A stretch of DNA of 64,000 bases from Streptomyces sp. F001 (GCF_004187715.1 NZ_QZWF01000002.1:124001-188000), one strand, 5' to 3'. Positions 33,977 through 44,756 are shown, counted from the first letter of the stretch. The notes: generated from the letters alone by a model not told the origin. A program made the numbers and translations.

Positions 33977-34720
33977 GTGACTAAGCTGATGTCGATGTTC
34001 AGCCCCGAAGGTCCCAGTCTCCGCGAACTCGCCGTACAGGCGCTGTCCTCCGTCGAGCGCGGTTACGACCTGCTCGCCCCGAAGTTCGACCACACACCCT
34101 TCCGCACGCCGGACGCGGTGCTGGAGGCCACCGCGGCGGCACTGCGGCGGATCGGGCCGTTCGAGGACGGGCTCGACCTGTGCTGCGGTACCGGCGCGGG
34201 CGTGGATGTGCTGACGGGTGTGTGCCGGCGGAGTGTCACGGGGGTCGACTTCAGTGCGGGCATGCTCGCCGTCGCGCGGGAGCGTGGCCGAGCCGTCGGG
34301 CCGCGGGTCTCCTGGGTGCGTGCCGACGCCCGCGCTCTGCCGTTCCGGCCCGCGTTCGACCTCGTGGCCAGCTTCGGCGCGTTCGGGCACTTTCTCCCGG
34401 GCGAGCTGCCGGGACTGTTCGAGCAGGTCCACTCCGTCCTGCGGCCGGGCGGGTGCTTCGCCTTCCCCGTCGTCGCCCCGCCCCGCCCGGGATCCACCGC
34501 CTACTGGATGCTGGAGGGCTTCGACGCGGTGATGCGGGTCCGCAACGCCGTGTGGCGGCCGCCCTTCGTCATGTATTACCGGGCCGTCCGGTTCAGTGAC
34601 GTCCTGCGGGAGCTGGACTGTGCCGGTTTCCGGGTGGATCTCCATGCGCTGCCCGAGTTCGGGCAGCGCAGCGACGGCAGTCCGCGCGTCCGCATGGTCG
34701 CGGCCGGACGGCCCCGGTAG
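33977..34720 (+). CDS. Class I SAM-dependent methyltransferase
   Basis: About 247 residues with one Rossmann domain. Motif I is LDLCCGTGAGVDVL, the acidic residue after strand 2 lies in VTGVDFSAGML, and motif IV is FDLVASFGAFGHF. A hydrophobic/aromatic C-terminal lid (YWMLEGFDAVMRV, FVMYYRAVRF) suggests a small organic substrate. GTG 33977 gives the longest form; ATG 33989 and 33995 are alternatives. It is monocistronic and converges on the hydrolase gene with four bases between stops. Substrate unknown. Confidence 0.87.
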   Translation: MTKLMSMFSPEGPSLRELAVQALSSVERGYDLLAPKFDHTPFRTPDAVLEATAAALRRIGPFEDGLDLCCGTGAGVDVLTGVCRRSVTGVDFSAGMLAVARERGRAVGPRVSWVRADARALPFRPAFDLVASFGAFGHFLPGELPGLFEQVHSVLRPGGCFAFPVVAPPRPGSTAYWMLEGFDAVMRVRNAVWRPPFVMYYRAVRFSDVLRELDCAGFRVDLHALPEFGQRSDGSPRVRMVAAGRPR

Positions 34721-34724
34721 GAGC

Positions 34725-35546
34725 TCAGCTCCGGATGAACTCGAGCAGATCGGCGTTGAACGTCCGTTCGTAGTCGCCGGCCAGGCCGTGCGGGGCGCCC
34801 GGATACACCTTGAGGGTGGCGTCCTTGACGATTTCGGCCGTCTTCAGGGCGGCGGCGCCGATCGGCACGATCTGGTCGTCGTCGCCGTGAGCGACCAGCG
34901 TCGGTACGTCGATGCTCTGCAGGTCCTGGGTGAAGTCGGTCGCCGAGAACTGCTCGATGCAGTCGTAGGCGCCCTTGAGCCCGACCTGCATGCTCCACAT
35001 CCAGAACGCGCGGCGCACGCCCTCGGACTCGGTGGCGCCGGGCCGGTTGTAGCCGTAGAAGCTCGCGCTCAGGTCCCAGTAGAACTGCGAGCGATCCGCC
35101 TCGACTCCGGCCCGGATCCCGTCGAAGACCTCCAGCGGCGTACCCTCCGGATTGGTGTCCGTCCTGAGCATCAGCGGCGGGACGGCACCCAGCAGCACGG
35201 CCTTGGCGACCCGCCCGCTGCCGTGCCGCCCGAGGTAGCGGGCCACTTCTCCGCCGCCGGTCGAATGGCCGACCAGGATCACGTCGTCGAGGTCGAGCTT
35301 CTCGATCAACTCGGCCAGGTCGTCGGCGTACTGGTCCATGTGGTTGCCCTGCCAGGGCTGCCCCGAGCGGCCGTGGCCGCGGCGGTCGTGGGCGATCGCG
35401 CGGAAGCCGTTGTCGGCGACGAGGCGGGCCTGCCCGTCCCAGGCGTCCGCGTTGAGCGGCCAGCCGTGGCTGAACACCACGGGCCGGCCGCTGCCCCAGT
35501 CCTTGTAGAAGATCTCGGTGCCGTCGGACGTGGTGAACATGGTCAT
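34725..35546 (-). CDS. Alpha/beta hydrolase, non-haem chloroperoxidase type
   Basis: A 273-residue cytoplasmic hydrolase. The oxyanion segment is [12 protein letters not shown], nucleophile Ser95 lies in GHSTGG, the acid Asp is in HGDDDQIVP and the His in YPGAPHGL. The sequence [19 protein letters not shown] is typical of the bacterial cofactor-free haloperoxidase/esterase group. The physiological reaction is probably ester or lactone hydrolysis. ATG 35546 follows AGGGAG. Confidence 0.92.
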   Translation of the reverse strand: MTMFTTSDGTEIFYKDWGSGRPVVFSHGWPLNADAWDGQARLVADNGFRAIAHDRRGHGRSGQPWQGNHMDQYADDLAELIEKLDLDDVILVGHSTGGGEVARYLGRHGSGRVAKAVLLGAVPPLMLRTDTNPEGTPLEVFDGIRAGVEADRSQFYWDLSASFYGYNRPGATESEGVRRAFWMWSMQVGLKGAYDCIEQFSATDFTQDLQSIDVPTLVAHGDDDQIVPIGAAALKTAEIVKDATLKVYPGAPHGLAGDYERTFNADLLEFIRS

Positions 35547-35801
35547 GTCGAGCTCCCTGTAGCACGGTCGATCTGCTCGGCGTTATGGATGCTCATGCGC
35601 AGAATGCCTCTCTTGAGAGGGTCTCCAGCCTACGGAGACAGGCCGTGATCTTCACGTCGGCCTCGAACCCCGGCGTGACCCCGCTGGAGCGGCGGCGGGA
35701 CCTGCCCGGCCGGGGGCCCGGTCTCGGACCGCCGCCGGAAGAGTGAACTCAGGGAAGGCCGGTCCGGCGGTTCGACCGGAACAGTACGGGTCACGCGGCT
35801 G

Positions 35802-36968
35802 TCACAGGGCGCTGTACAAGGCGTCGACCAGCGCCATCTTGCGTGGGTCGTTCGCGATGTGCGGCCCCATGCGGTTCATCACGTAGCCCAGCGACACCCC
35901 CGCCTCCGGATCCGCCAGCCCGCAGGACCCGCCGAAACCGTCGTGCCCGAAGGCCCGCGGATCGGGCCCGTACGAGCCGTGCGGCCCGCTCAGCCACAGT
36001 CCCAGCCCGGCCTCCGTCTCCCCCTCGAACCCGGCACCCAGCACCAGGTCCCGGCAGGCGCCCTGACCCTCGCGCACCCGCTCGGCCGCCTCGGGGGACA
36101 GGATTCGGTGGCCGTCGTACGTACCCCGGCCCGAGAAGATCCCGTACAGGGCGGCGACGGCCCGCGCGGTGCCGTGGCCGTTCGCGGCGGGGATCTCGGC
36201 GGCCCGCCACTCGGGCGTGTTGGCCTCGGCCGCGCCCACCGCGGGATTGGTCAGCGCGGCAATCGCGGCGGGTGCCAACTGGCTGAAGATCGCCGCCTGT
36301 TCGCTGCTCGGCGCGACCCGCGGATGCACCAGCTCCGCCGCCCGCCCGGCCTCCTTCTCCGGCAGGCCGATGGTGAAGTCGAGCCCGAGCGGCCCGGTCA
36401 CCTCACGCTCCAGGAACGCGCCCGGCAGCAGCCCCGACACCCGCCGGACGACCTCGCCGACCAGGTGGCCGTACGTCAGCGCGTGGTACCCGGACCGCGT
36501 TCCCGGTTCCCACCACGGCTCCATCGCCGCCAGCCGGCCCGTCGTCACCTCCCAGTCGCACAGATCGGCGAAGGTGTGCGGCTCGCGCGGGCCGGAGAGT
36601 CCGGCGCGGTGCGACAGCAGATGCCGTACGAGGATCTTCTTCTTGCCGGCCGCGGCGAACTCCGGCCAGTACGCGGCCACCGGGGCGTCGAGATCGAGCA
36701 GGCCCCGGTCGGCGAGGATGTGCGCGCACAGCGCCACCGGACCCTTGGACGTCGACCAGACGTTGACCAGCGTGTCGCGTTCCCAGGCCCGGGTGCGGGC
36801 CGCGTCGGCCCAGCCGCCCCACAGGTCGACCACGGTCACGCCGCCGACCGAGACGGCGACCGCGGCGCCGAGCTCGCCGCGCTCCCGGAAGTTCTCCTCG
36901 AACGCCGTCCGCACCGCGGCGAAGCGGGTGTCGCAGTGACCGTGGATGTCTGGTGTGCGCTCGGGCAT
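35802..36968 (-). CDS. Beta-lactamase-fold serine hydrolase (family VIII esterase-like)
   Basis: A 388-residue protein without a signal peptide. The SxxK pair is Ser72/Lys75 (WSTSKG), the Tyr motif is in GTRSGYHALTYGHLVG, and HDGFGGSCG near the C-terminus replaces KTG, as in class VIII esterases (EstB-like). HLLSHRAGLSG is a further conserved segment. The preferred substrate is unknown. It lies downstream of, and on the same strand as, the CE7 esterase gene (98-base gap). Confidence 0.9.
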   Translation of the reverse strand: MPERTPDIHGHCDTRFAAVRTAFEENFRERGELGAAVAVSVGGVTVVDLWGGWADAARTRAWERDTLVNVWSTSKGPVALCAHILADRGLLDLDAPVAAYWPEFAAAGKKKILVRHLLSHRAGLSGPREPHTFADLCDWEVTTGRLAAMEPWWEPGTRSGYHALTYGHLVGEVVRRVSGLLPGAFLEREVTGPLGLDFTIGLPEKEAGRAAELVHPRVAPSSEQAAIFSQLAPAAIAALTNPAVGAAEANTPEWRAAEIPAANGHGTARAVAALYGIFSGRGTYDGHRILSPEAAERVREGQGACRDLVLGAGFEGETEAGLGLWLSGPHGSYGPDPRAFGHDGFGGSCGLADPEAGVSLGYVMNRMGPHIANDPRKMALVDALYSAL

Positions 36969-37066
36969 GGCCCCTCCGTCGTCCGTCGGAAGCCCGGTCC
37001 GCGGCCCTGCGGCCCGGGCTCCCTGAACGTACCGACTGGTCGGACCGGAGGGAAGTGGAGTTCCGC

Positions 37067-38035
37067 TCAGGCGTAGGACCGCAGCCAGCGCACCTTGGCG
37101 GCCTCCTGGTACGGGCCGCCGCCCTCGTGGTCGTTGAACTCGTACACCTCGATCGCCTTGTCCTTGTGCGCCCAGGCGTTGAAGGCGGCGAAGACGGTGG
37201 ACGGCGGGCAGGTCTGGTCCTCCAGCGCCGCCGAGAACAGCGCGGGGGCCCGGCCGCGGGCGGCGAAGTGCACGCCGTCGAAGTAGGAGAGCGTGCGCAG
37301 GGCGTCCTCGCCGCGGCCGCGGTGGGTCTTGAGGTACAGGCCGATCTCGCGGTACGGATGACGGTCCGTCAGCGTCGCCGCCCGCGGGTAGTCGCACAGG
37401 AACGGCACGTCCGGCGCGACCGCGACCAGGTCGGGGACCAGACCGCCGACGGCGATGGTGATCCCGCCGCCCTGGCTGGCGCCGAGCGCCACGGTCCGGG
37501 CCGCATCGGTGAGCGGATGCGAGCGGGCCGCGTCGACGGCGCGCACCGCGTCCGTGAACACCCGGCGGTAGTAGTAGTTCTCCGGCGCGTCGATGCCGCG
37601 GGTCATGAAACCGGGGTACGCGGGCGCGCCGCCGACCGGATCGGGGGTGCCGCCCCCGCCGCCCCAGGCGCTGCCCTGGCCGCGGGTGTCCATCACGAAG
37701 TGCGCGCGGCCCGTGGACGCCCACAGCAGGTGCTCGTGCGGCAGGCCGCGGCCGCCCCCGTAGCCGATGAACTCCACGACCAGCGGCAGTGGTTCCTGAG
37801 CCGCGGCGGGCAGGGTCAGCCACCCCTTCACCGGGTGCCCGCCGAATCCGGCGAAGGTCACGTCGTACACCGTCACCGTCGACAGTCCCGTGTCGACCGG
37901 TTCGAACCGGGCGTCCAGGTCGTACTCGCGCGCCTCCTGCAGGGTCTTGGACCAGAAGGCGTCGAAGTCCTCGGGCTCGGTGGAGGAGCTGTGGTACTCG
38001 CGGAGTTCGTCGAGGGGGAGGTCGAACAGCGCCAT
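37067..38035 (-). CDS. CE7 acetylxylan esterase/cephalosporin-C deacetylase
   Basis: A 322-residue cytoplasmic deacetylase. The family opening is ALFDLPLDELREYHSS with FDAFWSKTL. The RGQG loop is VMDTRGQGSAWG, nucleophile Ser is in GASQGGG, Asp in ALEDQTCPP and His in FNDHEGG. Members remove acetyl groups from short xylo-oligosaccharides and related small esters inside the cell. An AAGGCGG sequence precedes ATG 38035 by seven bases. The length fits the family (about 320). Confidence 0.94.
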   Translation of the reverse strand: MALFDLPLDELREYHSSSTEPEDFDAFWSKTLQEAREYDLDARFEPVDTGLSTVTVYDVTFAGFGGHPVKGWLTLPAAAQEPLPLVVEFIGYGGGRGLPHEHLLWASTGRAHFVMDTRGQGSAWGGGGGTPDPVGGAPAYPGFMTRGIDAPENYYYRRVFTDAVRAVDAARSHPLTDAARTVALGASQGGGITIAVGGLVPDLVAVAPDVPFLCDYPRAATLTDRHPYREIGLYLKTHRGRGEDALRTLSYFDGVHFAARGRAPALFSAALEDQTCPPSTVFAAFNAWAHKDKAIEVYEFNDHEGGGPYQEAAKVRWLRSYA

Positions 38036-38184
38036 GTAGGACCGCCTTGGGTGAAGAGGACGTTGATGATCACACCGTACGCGGGTGGTCGGACCACTCG
38101 CCAGGTCTTCTCGTCCTCGACCGGGGCATGGACGGGGAAGAGGAGACAGACCGCCTGGTGGTCGGAGCACTCATGAACGCCCGG

Positions 38185-38769
38185 TCAGGCCCGCCGTCCG
38201 GTCCACTCCGGCTCCGTACGGGCCCACTCGCGCTCCCACTCGGCCATCCGGTGACCGGTGGCCACCCGGCGTACGACCGCACGGCCGAGGAGCACCACGC
38301 CGACCGCGCCGGCCGTGGCGCAGATGCCGAGGGCGAAGGTGTGCTGCCAGACCGTCGCGTCGTCCGGTGGCGGCGGCACACTGAGGCCCCGCCCGTCGAA
38401 CCACACGTCGACCCTCTCCCCGGGCCGCGTGCCCGCCGGGACCTGCGCGGAGGCCGTGCGGGGACCGTCGCCCGGCTCCGTCCACCGCACGGTCGCCCGG
38501 TACGTGTACTCCCGGCCGCCCTGCAGGGCGGGCACACCGGCGGGGCTCCTGCCCAGAACCTCGGCACGGACATGCCTGCGCTCGGCCCGCTGGGCCACCG
38601 CGGTCGACCGTGCCTCGTCGTGGGCCCACCAGGCCGCGACCGCCCCGGCCAGTGGAGCGCCCAGCAACAGCAGGACGGCGACGGCCAGCGCCGTCCACGC
38701 CTCGACGACGTCCGACCGGCGTCGCAGCGGATTACGCCGCCAGCGCCAGCCGCGCACCCGGGTTCCCAT
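38185..38769 (-). CDS. Rv1733c-like membrane protein
   Basis: A 194-residue protein with two membrane spans. A basic N-terminus (RVRGWRWRRNPLRRRSD) precedes span 1 (about 25-48). An extracytoplasmic domain of about 90 residues follows (TYRATVRWTEPGDGPRTASAQVP, GERVDVWFDGRGLSVPPPP), then span 2 (about 145-165) and an acidic/basic tail. This arrangement is that of the mycobacterial Rv1733c family, function unknown. It is monocistronic. Confidence 0.78.
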   Translation of the reverse strand: MGTRVRGWRWRRNPLRRRSDVVEAWTALAVAVLLLLGAPLAGAVAAWWAHDEARSTAVAQRAERRHVRAEVLGRSPAGVPALQGGREYTYRATVRWTEPGDGPRTASAQVPAGTRPGERVDVWFDGRGLSVPPPPDDATVWQHTFALGICATAGAVGVVLLGRAVVRRVATGHRMAEWEREWARTEPEWTGRRA

Positions 38770-38928
38770 GCCCGCCTCCTCGCCGTCACCGCAGGCCCCG
38801 GGAGCCGTACCCTCGCTCCCTCGGGCCGCCACGTATGCGTGCGAGTGCCACATGAATCTCGTACCCCGTCCAGGGGACTTCGATCACGACGAACGGCCGC
38901 CGTGCGGGACGAGCCGGGGTGCCGGGGC

Positions 38929-39676
38929 TCAGCCGAAGCGTTCGATCCGGATACGGTCCACCGGCTGGCCGGCCGCGACGAGCAGACGCGAGGCATGCTC
39001 GGCGAAGGCGTTGGAGCCGCACACATAGGCCTCCCACCCACCGGGAGGCCGCTCGGCCAGGAGCGGCGCTACATGGGCGGCCGTCAGGCGTCCCACGAGC
39101 AGACCCGGCGGGGCGCTCCGCGTGAACACGGGCGTCGTCTCCGGGCCGTACTCCGCCGCGTAGATGAGCTGCTCGGGACCGCGCGCGGACACCAGCAGCC
39201 GCAGCGGCACGGAGAGGTCCCGTGCCCGGTGGTGGCGCACCATCGACATCAGCGGTACGACCCCGGAGCCCGCGCCGATCAGCAGCGCCGCCCGGTCGCC
39301 CGGCCAGGCGAAGAAGCCGCTCAGCGGACCGCGCACCTCGACCCGGTCGCCCGGCCGGGCCTCGGCGTGGAACCAGCCGGAGACCTCACCGCCGTCGACA
39401 TGGTCCAAGGTCAGCTCGATGTGCCCCGAGTCGTCCGGCGCGGACGCGATCGAGTAGTGGCGCTGGGCCGTGTAGCCGTCCGCGGCGGTCAGCCGCAGCA
39501 TCAGGTGCTGACCCGGCAGGTGCCCCGCCCAGGCGGGCACCGCGAACCGGAAGGTGGCGGCACGCGGGGTCTCGCGGCGGATCTCGGTGAGCGTGGCGGT
39601 CTGCCAGCGGTTCGCGGTCCCGTCGCCGACGGCGATGCGGCCGGGGACGGCGAACCGGGTCGGGGGAGTGAAGATC

Positions 39677-39684
<8 letters not shown>
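38929..39684 (-). CDS. Flavin-dependent oxidoreductase (ferredoxin-reductase-like FAD/NAD module)
   Basis: A 251-residue cytoplasmic protein starting at GTG 39684. The FAD-binding barrel carries QRHYSIAS (the RxYS motif), and the NAD(P) domain starts at LLIGAGSGVVPLMSM and ends YVCGSNAFAEHA. There is no 2Fe-2S domain, so electrons must go to a separate acceptor. The start overlaps the stop of the molybdopterin oxidoreductase gene by eight bases, implying that the two form one electron-transfer pair. Confidence 0.9.
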
Positions 39685-40282
<598 letters not shown>

Positions 40283-40546
40283 GCGGGTGGTGCCTCCAGG
40301 CCGCCGGCGCGGCGGCCCGCCGTAGAGCGTGATCGGTGCGTACGCGGACCACCGTACGCGGTGAGCGTCCGGCCCTTCGGGTAGGGTGGCCGTCCGGCTG
40401 CGGGTGGTCCCGGCCGTTGCGAGGCCGAGGAGGTGAGACCCATTACCGCTGTGTCAGGTCGGGTGCTCTTCTCCCACGACAGCGCGGATCACCGGTTCTA
40501 GGTGACCGTGAGAGCGCCCTTCGGCTTCCGAAAGGCTCTCGGCTTC

Positions 40547-41374
40547 ATGCCCGCTCCTCCTTCCGCTTCGCCGTCCCGCCCCTCCCGTTCCTCCGTCGTC
40601 GCCGCGCTGCGTGCCGCGGGCTGCGTCTTCGCCGAGGACGAGGCGGAGCTGATCCTCGGCGCCGCCCGCACCCCGGCCGAGGCCGCCGCCATGGTGGACC
40701 GCCGCCGTGCCGGACTGCCCCTTGAACTCGTCCTGGGCTGGGCCGAGTTCAAGGGGCTGCGGATCGCCGTCGAACCCGGCGTCTTCGTGCCCCGCCGCCG
40801 TACCGAGTTCCTCGTCGACCAGGCCGTCGCCCAGGCTCCGGACGCGGCCGTCGTCGTCGACCTGTGCTGCGGCTCGGGCGCGGTGGGCGCCGCCCTCGCC
40901 GCCGCTCTCGGCGGGGTCGAACTGCACGCCGCCGACATCGACCCGGCCGCGGTGCGCTGCGCCCGCCGCAACATCGCCGGTCACGGCGGCCGGGTCCATG
41001 AGGGCGACCTGTTCGAGGCCCTTCCCGGCGAGCTGCGAGGCCGCGTCGACATCCTCGCCGCCAACGTGCCCTACGTCCCCACCGACGAGGTCGGCCTGCT
41101 GCCGGCCGAGGCCCGCGACCACGAGCCGCTGGTCGCCCTCGACGGGGGCTCCGACGGACTCGAGGTGCTGCGCCGGGTCGCCGCCAGGGCGGTCCGGTGG
41201 CTCGCGCCCGGCGGCTGCCTGCTGATCGAGACGAGCGAGCGCCAGGCCCCCTCGGCCGTCGACGCCTTCACCCGTGCCGGCCTGACCACCCGACTCGCCG
41301 TCTCCGATGAGCTGTACGCGCACGTCGTGATCGGGGTCGGAGTCCCTGTCGGCTGCAGGGAACGTCCCGTGTGA
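40547..41374 (+). CDS. PrmC-like N5-glutamine methyltransferase paralogue
   Basis: About 275 residues from ATG 40547, or 290 from GTG 40502. A helical N-terminal domain (about 15-75) is followed by a SAM-binding domain with LCCGSGAVGAAL. The catalytic NPPY motif of PrmC appears as NVPY (LAANVPYVPTDEV). The adjacent EPGVFVPRRRTEFLVD is characteristic of PrmC. The main PrmC is normally beside prfA, so this is an accessory relative whose target protein may differ. Confidence 0.85.
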   Translation: MPAPPSASPSRPSRSSVVAALRAAGCVFAEDEAELILGAARTPAEAAAMVDRRRAGLPLELVLGWAEFKGLRIAVEPGVFVPRRRTEFLVDQAVAQAPDAAVVVDLCCGSGAVGAALAAALGGVELHAADIDPAAVRCARRNIAGHGGRVHEGDLFEALPGELRGRVDILAANVPYVPTDEVGLLPAEARDHEPLVALDGGSDGLEVLRRVAARAVRWLAPGGCLLIETSERQAPSAVDAFTRAGLTTRLAVSDELYAHVVIGVGVPVGCRERPV

Positions 41375-41462
41375 ACCCGGCACGGGGCTCGGGCGTCACA
41401 GGAACGGTGCGGTCTCCGGCCCGCACCCCCCAGAGTCCGCATCTCCTCCCCGGGGAAGGCCC

Positions 41463-42404
41463 ATGCGTAGGAAGACCAGTCCCACCAGGACCACCCGCAC
41501 GGTGCAACTGCTCGCCACAGTCGCCCTGTTCATGGCAGGCACCGGCGTCCTCGCGGGCTGCGGAAGCGAACAGTCCGGCGGTTCGGGAAACAAGGTGCGC
41601 GCCACCGGGCAGGCTCCCGGGGCCGCGGCCCGCGCCCGCCGGGTGGCCGGCGCCTGGGACGGGTCGAAGGCCGCCGAGGCGTGGCGCGCCGGTTATCACC
41701 CGATGGGCGAGGCGGTCGAGTTGCCCGAGGGTGGCTTCCATGACAAGGCCGACGAACATGCCTACGCGACCCAGAACTTCGTCCTGCGCGGCCGCCTTCC
41801 TGTCGCGTCGGAGCGCAGCGGGCGGGTGACGTGGAAGAGCGGCGGCTCGCTGACGCGGCCTCTGCTGGGGGCGCGGGAGGCGTACGAGAGGTTCGCCGGC
41901 GGCGGCAATGACGGACCGCACCTCACCGTGACCGGGGCGCGGTTGGGCGAGATGACGCTGGCCACCAGCCGTGGCCCGGCGACCGTCCCGGCCTGGCTGT
42001 TCACCCTGGAGGGCTACGACAGCCCGCTCAGGAGCGTCGCCGTCGGCCCGTCGAAGCTCCCCAGGCCGCCGGTCGGGCCGGCCGCGGGGTCGCCCAGCGG
42101 CGAACTGTGGGAGCTGCGCAGCCTGGTCGAGGTGGCCGGCGACGGCCGGTCCGTCACCGTGATCGGCAACCACGGCGCCTGCGACGACGGCCCGGTCGTC
42201 CATGTGCTGGAGACGGACGGCAGCGTGGTGCTGTCCGGCTCCGTCGCCGGGGGAACGGACGGTCCCTGCACCGCACAACTGCTCGGCAGGGAAGTGGCCG
42301 TGACACTGGACCGGCCGGTCGGCGATCGCGTCCTGCTGGACGCCGCCACGGGCCGGCCCGTGGCGTACGGGGGCCCGCACGGGCCGTCGCCGAGCTGGAG
42401 TTGA
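41463..42404 (+). CDS. Lipoprotein, unknown function
   Basis: A 313-residue protein. MRRKTS..RTT is followed by a hydrophobic core and the lipobox LAGC (Cys33). The mature part is Gly/Pro-rich with a beta-strand character and two Cys residues late in the chain (GNHGACDDGP and TDGPCTAQ) that could form a disulfide. The C-terminal half (VEVAGDGRSVTVIGNHGACD onward) looks like one beta-sandwich. It converges on the phosphatase gene. No recognised family. Confidence 0.82.
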   Translation: MRRKTSPTRTTRTVQLLATVALFMAGTGVLAGCGSEQSGGSGNKVRATGQAPGAAARARRVAGAWDGSKAAEAWRAGYHPMGEAVELPEGGFHDKADEHAYATQNFVLRGRLPVASERSGRVTWKSGGSLTRPLLGAREAYERFAGGGNDGPHLTVTGARLGEMTLATSRGPATVPAWLFTLEGYDSPLRSVAVGPSKLPRPPVGPAAGSPSGELWELRSLVEVAGDGRSVTVIGNHGACDDGPVVHVLETDGSVVLSGSVAGGTDGPCTAQLLGREVAVTLDRPVGDRVLLDAATGRPVAYGGPHGPSPSWS

Positions 42405-42417
42405 CGAGCGGTCGGCG

Positions 42418-44517
42418 TCAGTTCCCCGGCTGTGCGCGGGCGATGAGTACGGCCACGTCGTCGTGGTTGTCGGGGTGGTGAAGTGTGCGGACGAGCAGGT
42501 CGCAGACCTCCTCCAGGGGGCGGGTCGGGTCGTCGAGGAGGCCGAGCATGGTGGCGAGGCGTTCGTCCAGGGAGTGCCGGCGGGTCTCGACGAGACCGTC
42601 GGTGTAGAGGACGAGTTCGTCGCCGGGGCCGAGGTCGAAGACGGTGGTGGAGAACTCGACACCGCCCACGCCGAGCGGCGCCCCGGTCGGCAGGTCGAGC
42701 AGCTCCGGGCGTGAGCCGACGCGGATGCGGGCGGGCGGCAGATGGCCGGCGTTGGCGATCCGGCACTGGTGCAGCCGGGGGTCGTGGACGGCGTAGAGGC
42801 AGGTGGCGATGGAGTGGTCCAGGCCCTCGGTGATCCGGTCGAGGTGTTCCAGCAGCCGTGCCGGATCGAGGTCCAGCGAGGCCAGCGTGTTGGTGGCGGT
42901 CCGCAGCCGGCCCATCGTCGCCGCGGCGGTGATACCGCTGCCCATCACGTCGCCCACGACGAGGGCGGTCTTGCCGCCGTCCAGGGGAATGACGTCGAAC
43001 CAGTCGCCGCCGACCTCGGTGGTGGCGCCGGCGGGCTGGTAGCGAGAGGCGACCTCGAGGCCGCCGGTGACGGACGGGTGGCTGGGCAGCAGGCTGCGCT
43101 GGAGCATCAGGGCGGTGTCGCGGGCGTTCTGGTACCAGCGGGCGTTGTCGATCTGCACGGCCGCGCGGGAGGCCAGCTCACGGGCGAGCAGGAGGTCGTC
43201 CTCGGTGAAGGGCAGCGGATTGCCGGTGCGTTTGAGGTCGAGGGCGCCCAGCACCTCGCCGCGCGCGATGAGCGGGACGGCCAGGTACGAGTGGACGCCG
43301 GCGCGGGCCAGCAGCGCCGCCGCCTCCGGGGAGCGGGCGATGCGGGGCAGGTCCTCGTCCTTGACCTGCGCCACCATGACGGGCCGGCTCGTGCGCACGC
43401 ACTCCGTGACGAGGCGGTCGGGACCGTAGCGGGCCGGCTGCCCGGGCGGGTCGGCCGCACGCAGGGCGTCCGGTGCGTCGTTCGCCTTGACGGCCAGGGC
43501 GCGGATCACCGCCGGCTCGGCGGGGCCGAGGTTGCGGCGGCGGCCGCCCACCACCGCGTCGAGCAGGTCCACGGCCGCGATGTCGGCGAGTTCCGGCACG
43601 GCGACGTCGGCGAGTTCCCGGGCGGTGCGGTCCAGGTCCAGCGTGGTGCCGATCCGGGCGGATGCGTCGGCGATGAGCGCCAGGCGCCGTCGCGCGGACT
43701 CCGCCTCGAGGCCCGCCCGGTACTTCTCGGTGACGTCCTCGATCGACAGGGCCACGCCCAGCACCGTGCCGAGCGAGTCCTCCAGCCGGTACAGCGACAC
43801 CGACCAGGCATGGTCCTCGTCCGGGTCGGCCGGGGTGCGGCCGACGGTGGAGTGATCGACGAGCGGCCGGCCGGTCTCCAGGACCCGGCGGGCCGCGGAC
43901 TCCAGGGTGTCGATCTCGACGAGGGGCAGCACCTCACGCATCGTCCGGCCGGTGTGCTCCTCGGCGGGGACGCCGTTGATCCGCTCCAGCGCCGGGTTGA
44001 CGGTCACGTACCGCAGACGGGTGTCCAGGACGGCCAGCCCGATCGGCGACTGCGAGATCATCCGCGTCGACAGCGCCACGTCCTGCTCCAGGCTGCGCAC
44101 GGTCGTCTGGTCGGCGGCGAGCCCCAGGGCGTACACATGCCCCCGGTCGTCGAGCAGCCGCATGTTGCGGAACTCCACCAGCCGGGTGGTGCCGTCCTTG
44201 CGCCGGATGGGGAAGGCCCCGGCCCAGCCCTGGCCGGTGGCCATCACATCGGCGAACAGCTTCTTGACCAGGCCGACGTGCTGCTCGTGCACCATCACCC
44301 GGGCCGCGTACCGGCCGAGCGCCTCCTGCGCCGGGTAACCGAACAGTTCCTCCGCCTGGGGGCTCCACAGCGCGATCCGGCCCTCGGCGTCGAGTACCAC
44401 CGAGGCCACGCCCAGCACGTCGAGCAGGCCGCTGGGCCCCAACGACCCGCGGCCCGGTTCTGTCCCGTCGGCCACGGGAGGCCCGGTTGCACCCATCGCA
44501 CGCACCGCCTTCGCCAT
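42418..44517 (-). CDS. PAS-PAS-GAF-PP2C (SpoIIE-type) phosphatase
   Basis: A 699-residue cytoplasmic signalling protein. PAS 1 spans about 27-140 (VASVVLDAEGRIALWSPQAEELFGYP, in parts), PAS 2 about 150-265 (MISQSPIGLAVLDTRLRYVTVNPALERINGV), GAF about 285-455, and the PP2C domain about 475-695. Metal-binding Asp residues lie in TTEVGGDWFDVIPL, VVGDVMGSGI and DELVLYTDGLVE, then NHDDVAVLIAR. Such proteins dephosphorylate anti-anti-sigma factors in response to PAS/GAF signals. No linked sigma or anti-sigma gene is present. ATG 44517 is chosen; 44568 is possible. Confidence 0.93.
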   Translation of the reverse strand: MAKAVRAMGATGPPVADGTEPGRGSLGPSGLLDVLGVASVVLDAEGRIALWSPQAEELFGYPAQEALGRYAARVMVHEQHVGLVKKLFADVMATGQGWAGAFPIRRKDGTTRLVEFRNMRLLDDRGHVYALGLAADQTTVRSLEQDVALSTRMISQSPIGLAVLDTRLRYVTVNPALERINGVPAEEHTGRTMREVLPLVEIDTLESAARRVLETGRPLVDHSTVGRTPADPDEDHAWSVSLYRLEDSLGTVLGVALSIEDVTEKYRAGLEAESARRRLALIADASARIGTTLDLDRTARELADVAVPELADIAAVDLLDAVVGGRRRNLGPAEPAVIRALAVKANDAPDALRAADPPGQPARYGPDRLVTECVRTSRPVMVAQVKDEDLPRIARSPEAAALLARAGVHSYLAVPLIARGEVLGALDLKRTGNPLPFTEDDLLLARELASRAAVQIDNARWYQNARDTALMLQRSLLPSHPSVTGGLEVASRYQPAGATTEVGGDWFDVIPLDGGKTALVVGDVMGSGITAAATMGRLRTATNTLASLDLDPARLLEHLDRITEGLDHSIATCLYAVHDPRLHQCRIANAGHLPPARIRVGSRPELLDLPTGAPLGVGGVEFSTTVFDLGPGDELVLYTDGLVETRRHSLDERLATMLGLLDDPTRPLEEVCDLLVRTLHHPDNHDDVAVLIARAQPGN

Positions 44518-44756
44518 CCTCCCGGCACGCGGTCCCCCGTGCCGACTTGCTCGTTGTACCGCGCTCAACCATCTCTCTTACGCCACGACGGCCCTTCTCC
44601 ACCATCCCTCAACACGACCGTTGTCGTCCGGCGAAGCGCCAGGGAGCGGTCGCCGAGCCGACAGCTCGCGTTTCTCCATTGGTCTGTACATGACTACCTG
44701 ATCGGGCCACACTGATGCGCCGAGCGCGCCCCCACCCCCCGATCGAGGAGCCGACC

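Noticed and set aside
35647..35745. Small GTG frame between the hydrolase and serine-hydrolase genes.
   Set aside because: 32 codons, Pro/Arg/Gly-rich, no ribosome site and no recognisable motif.
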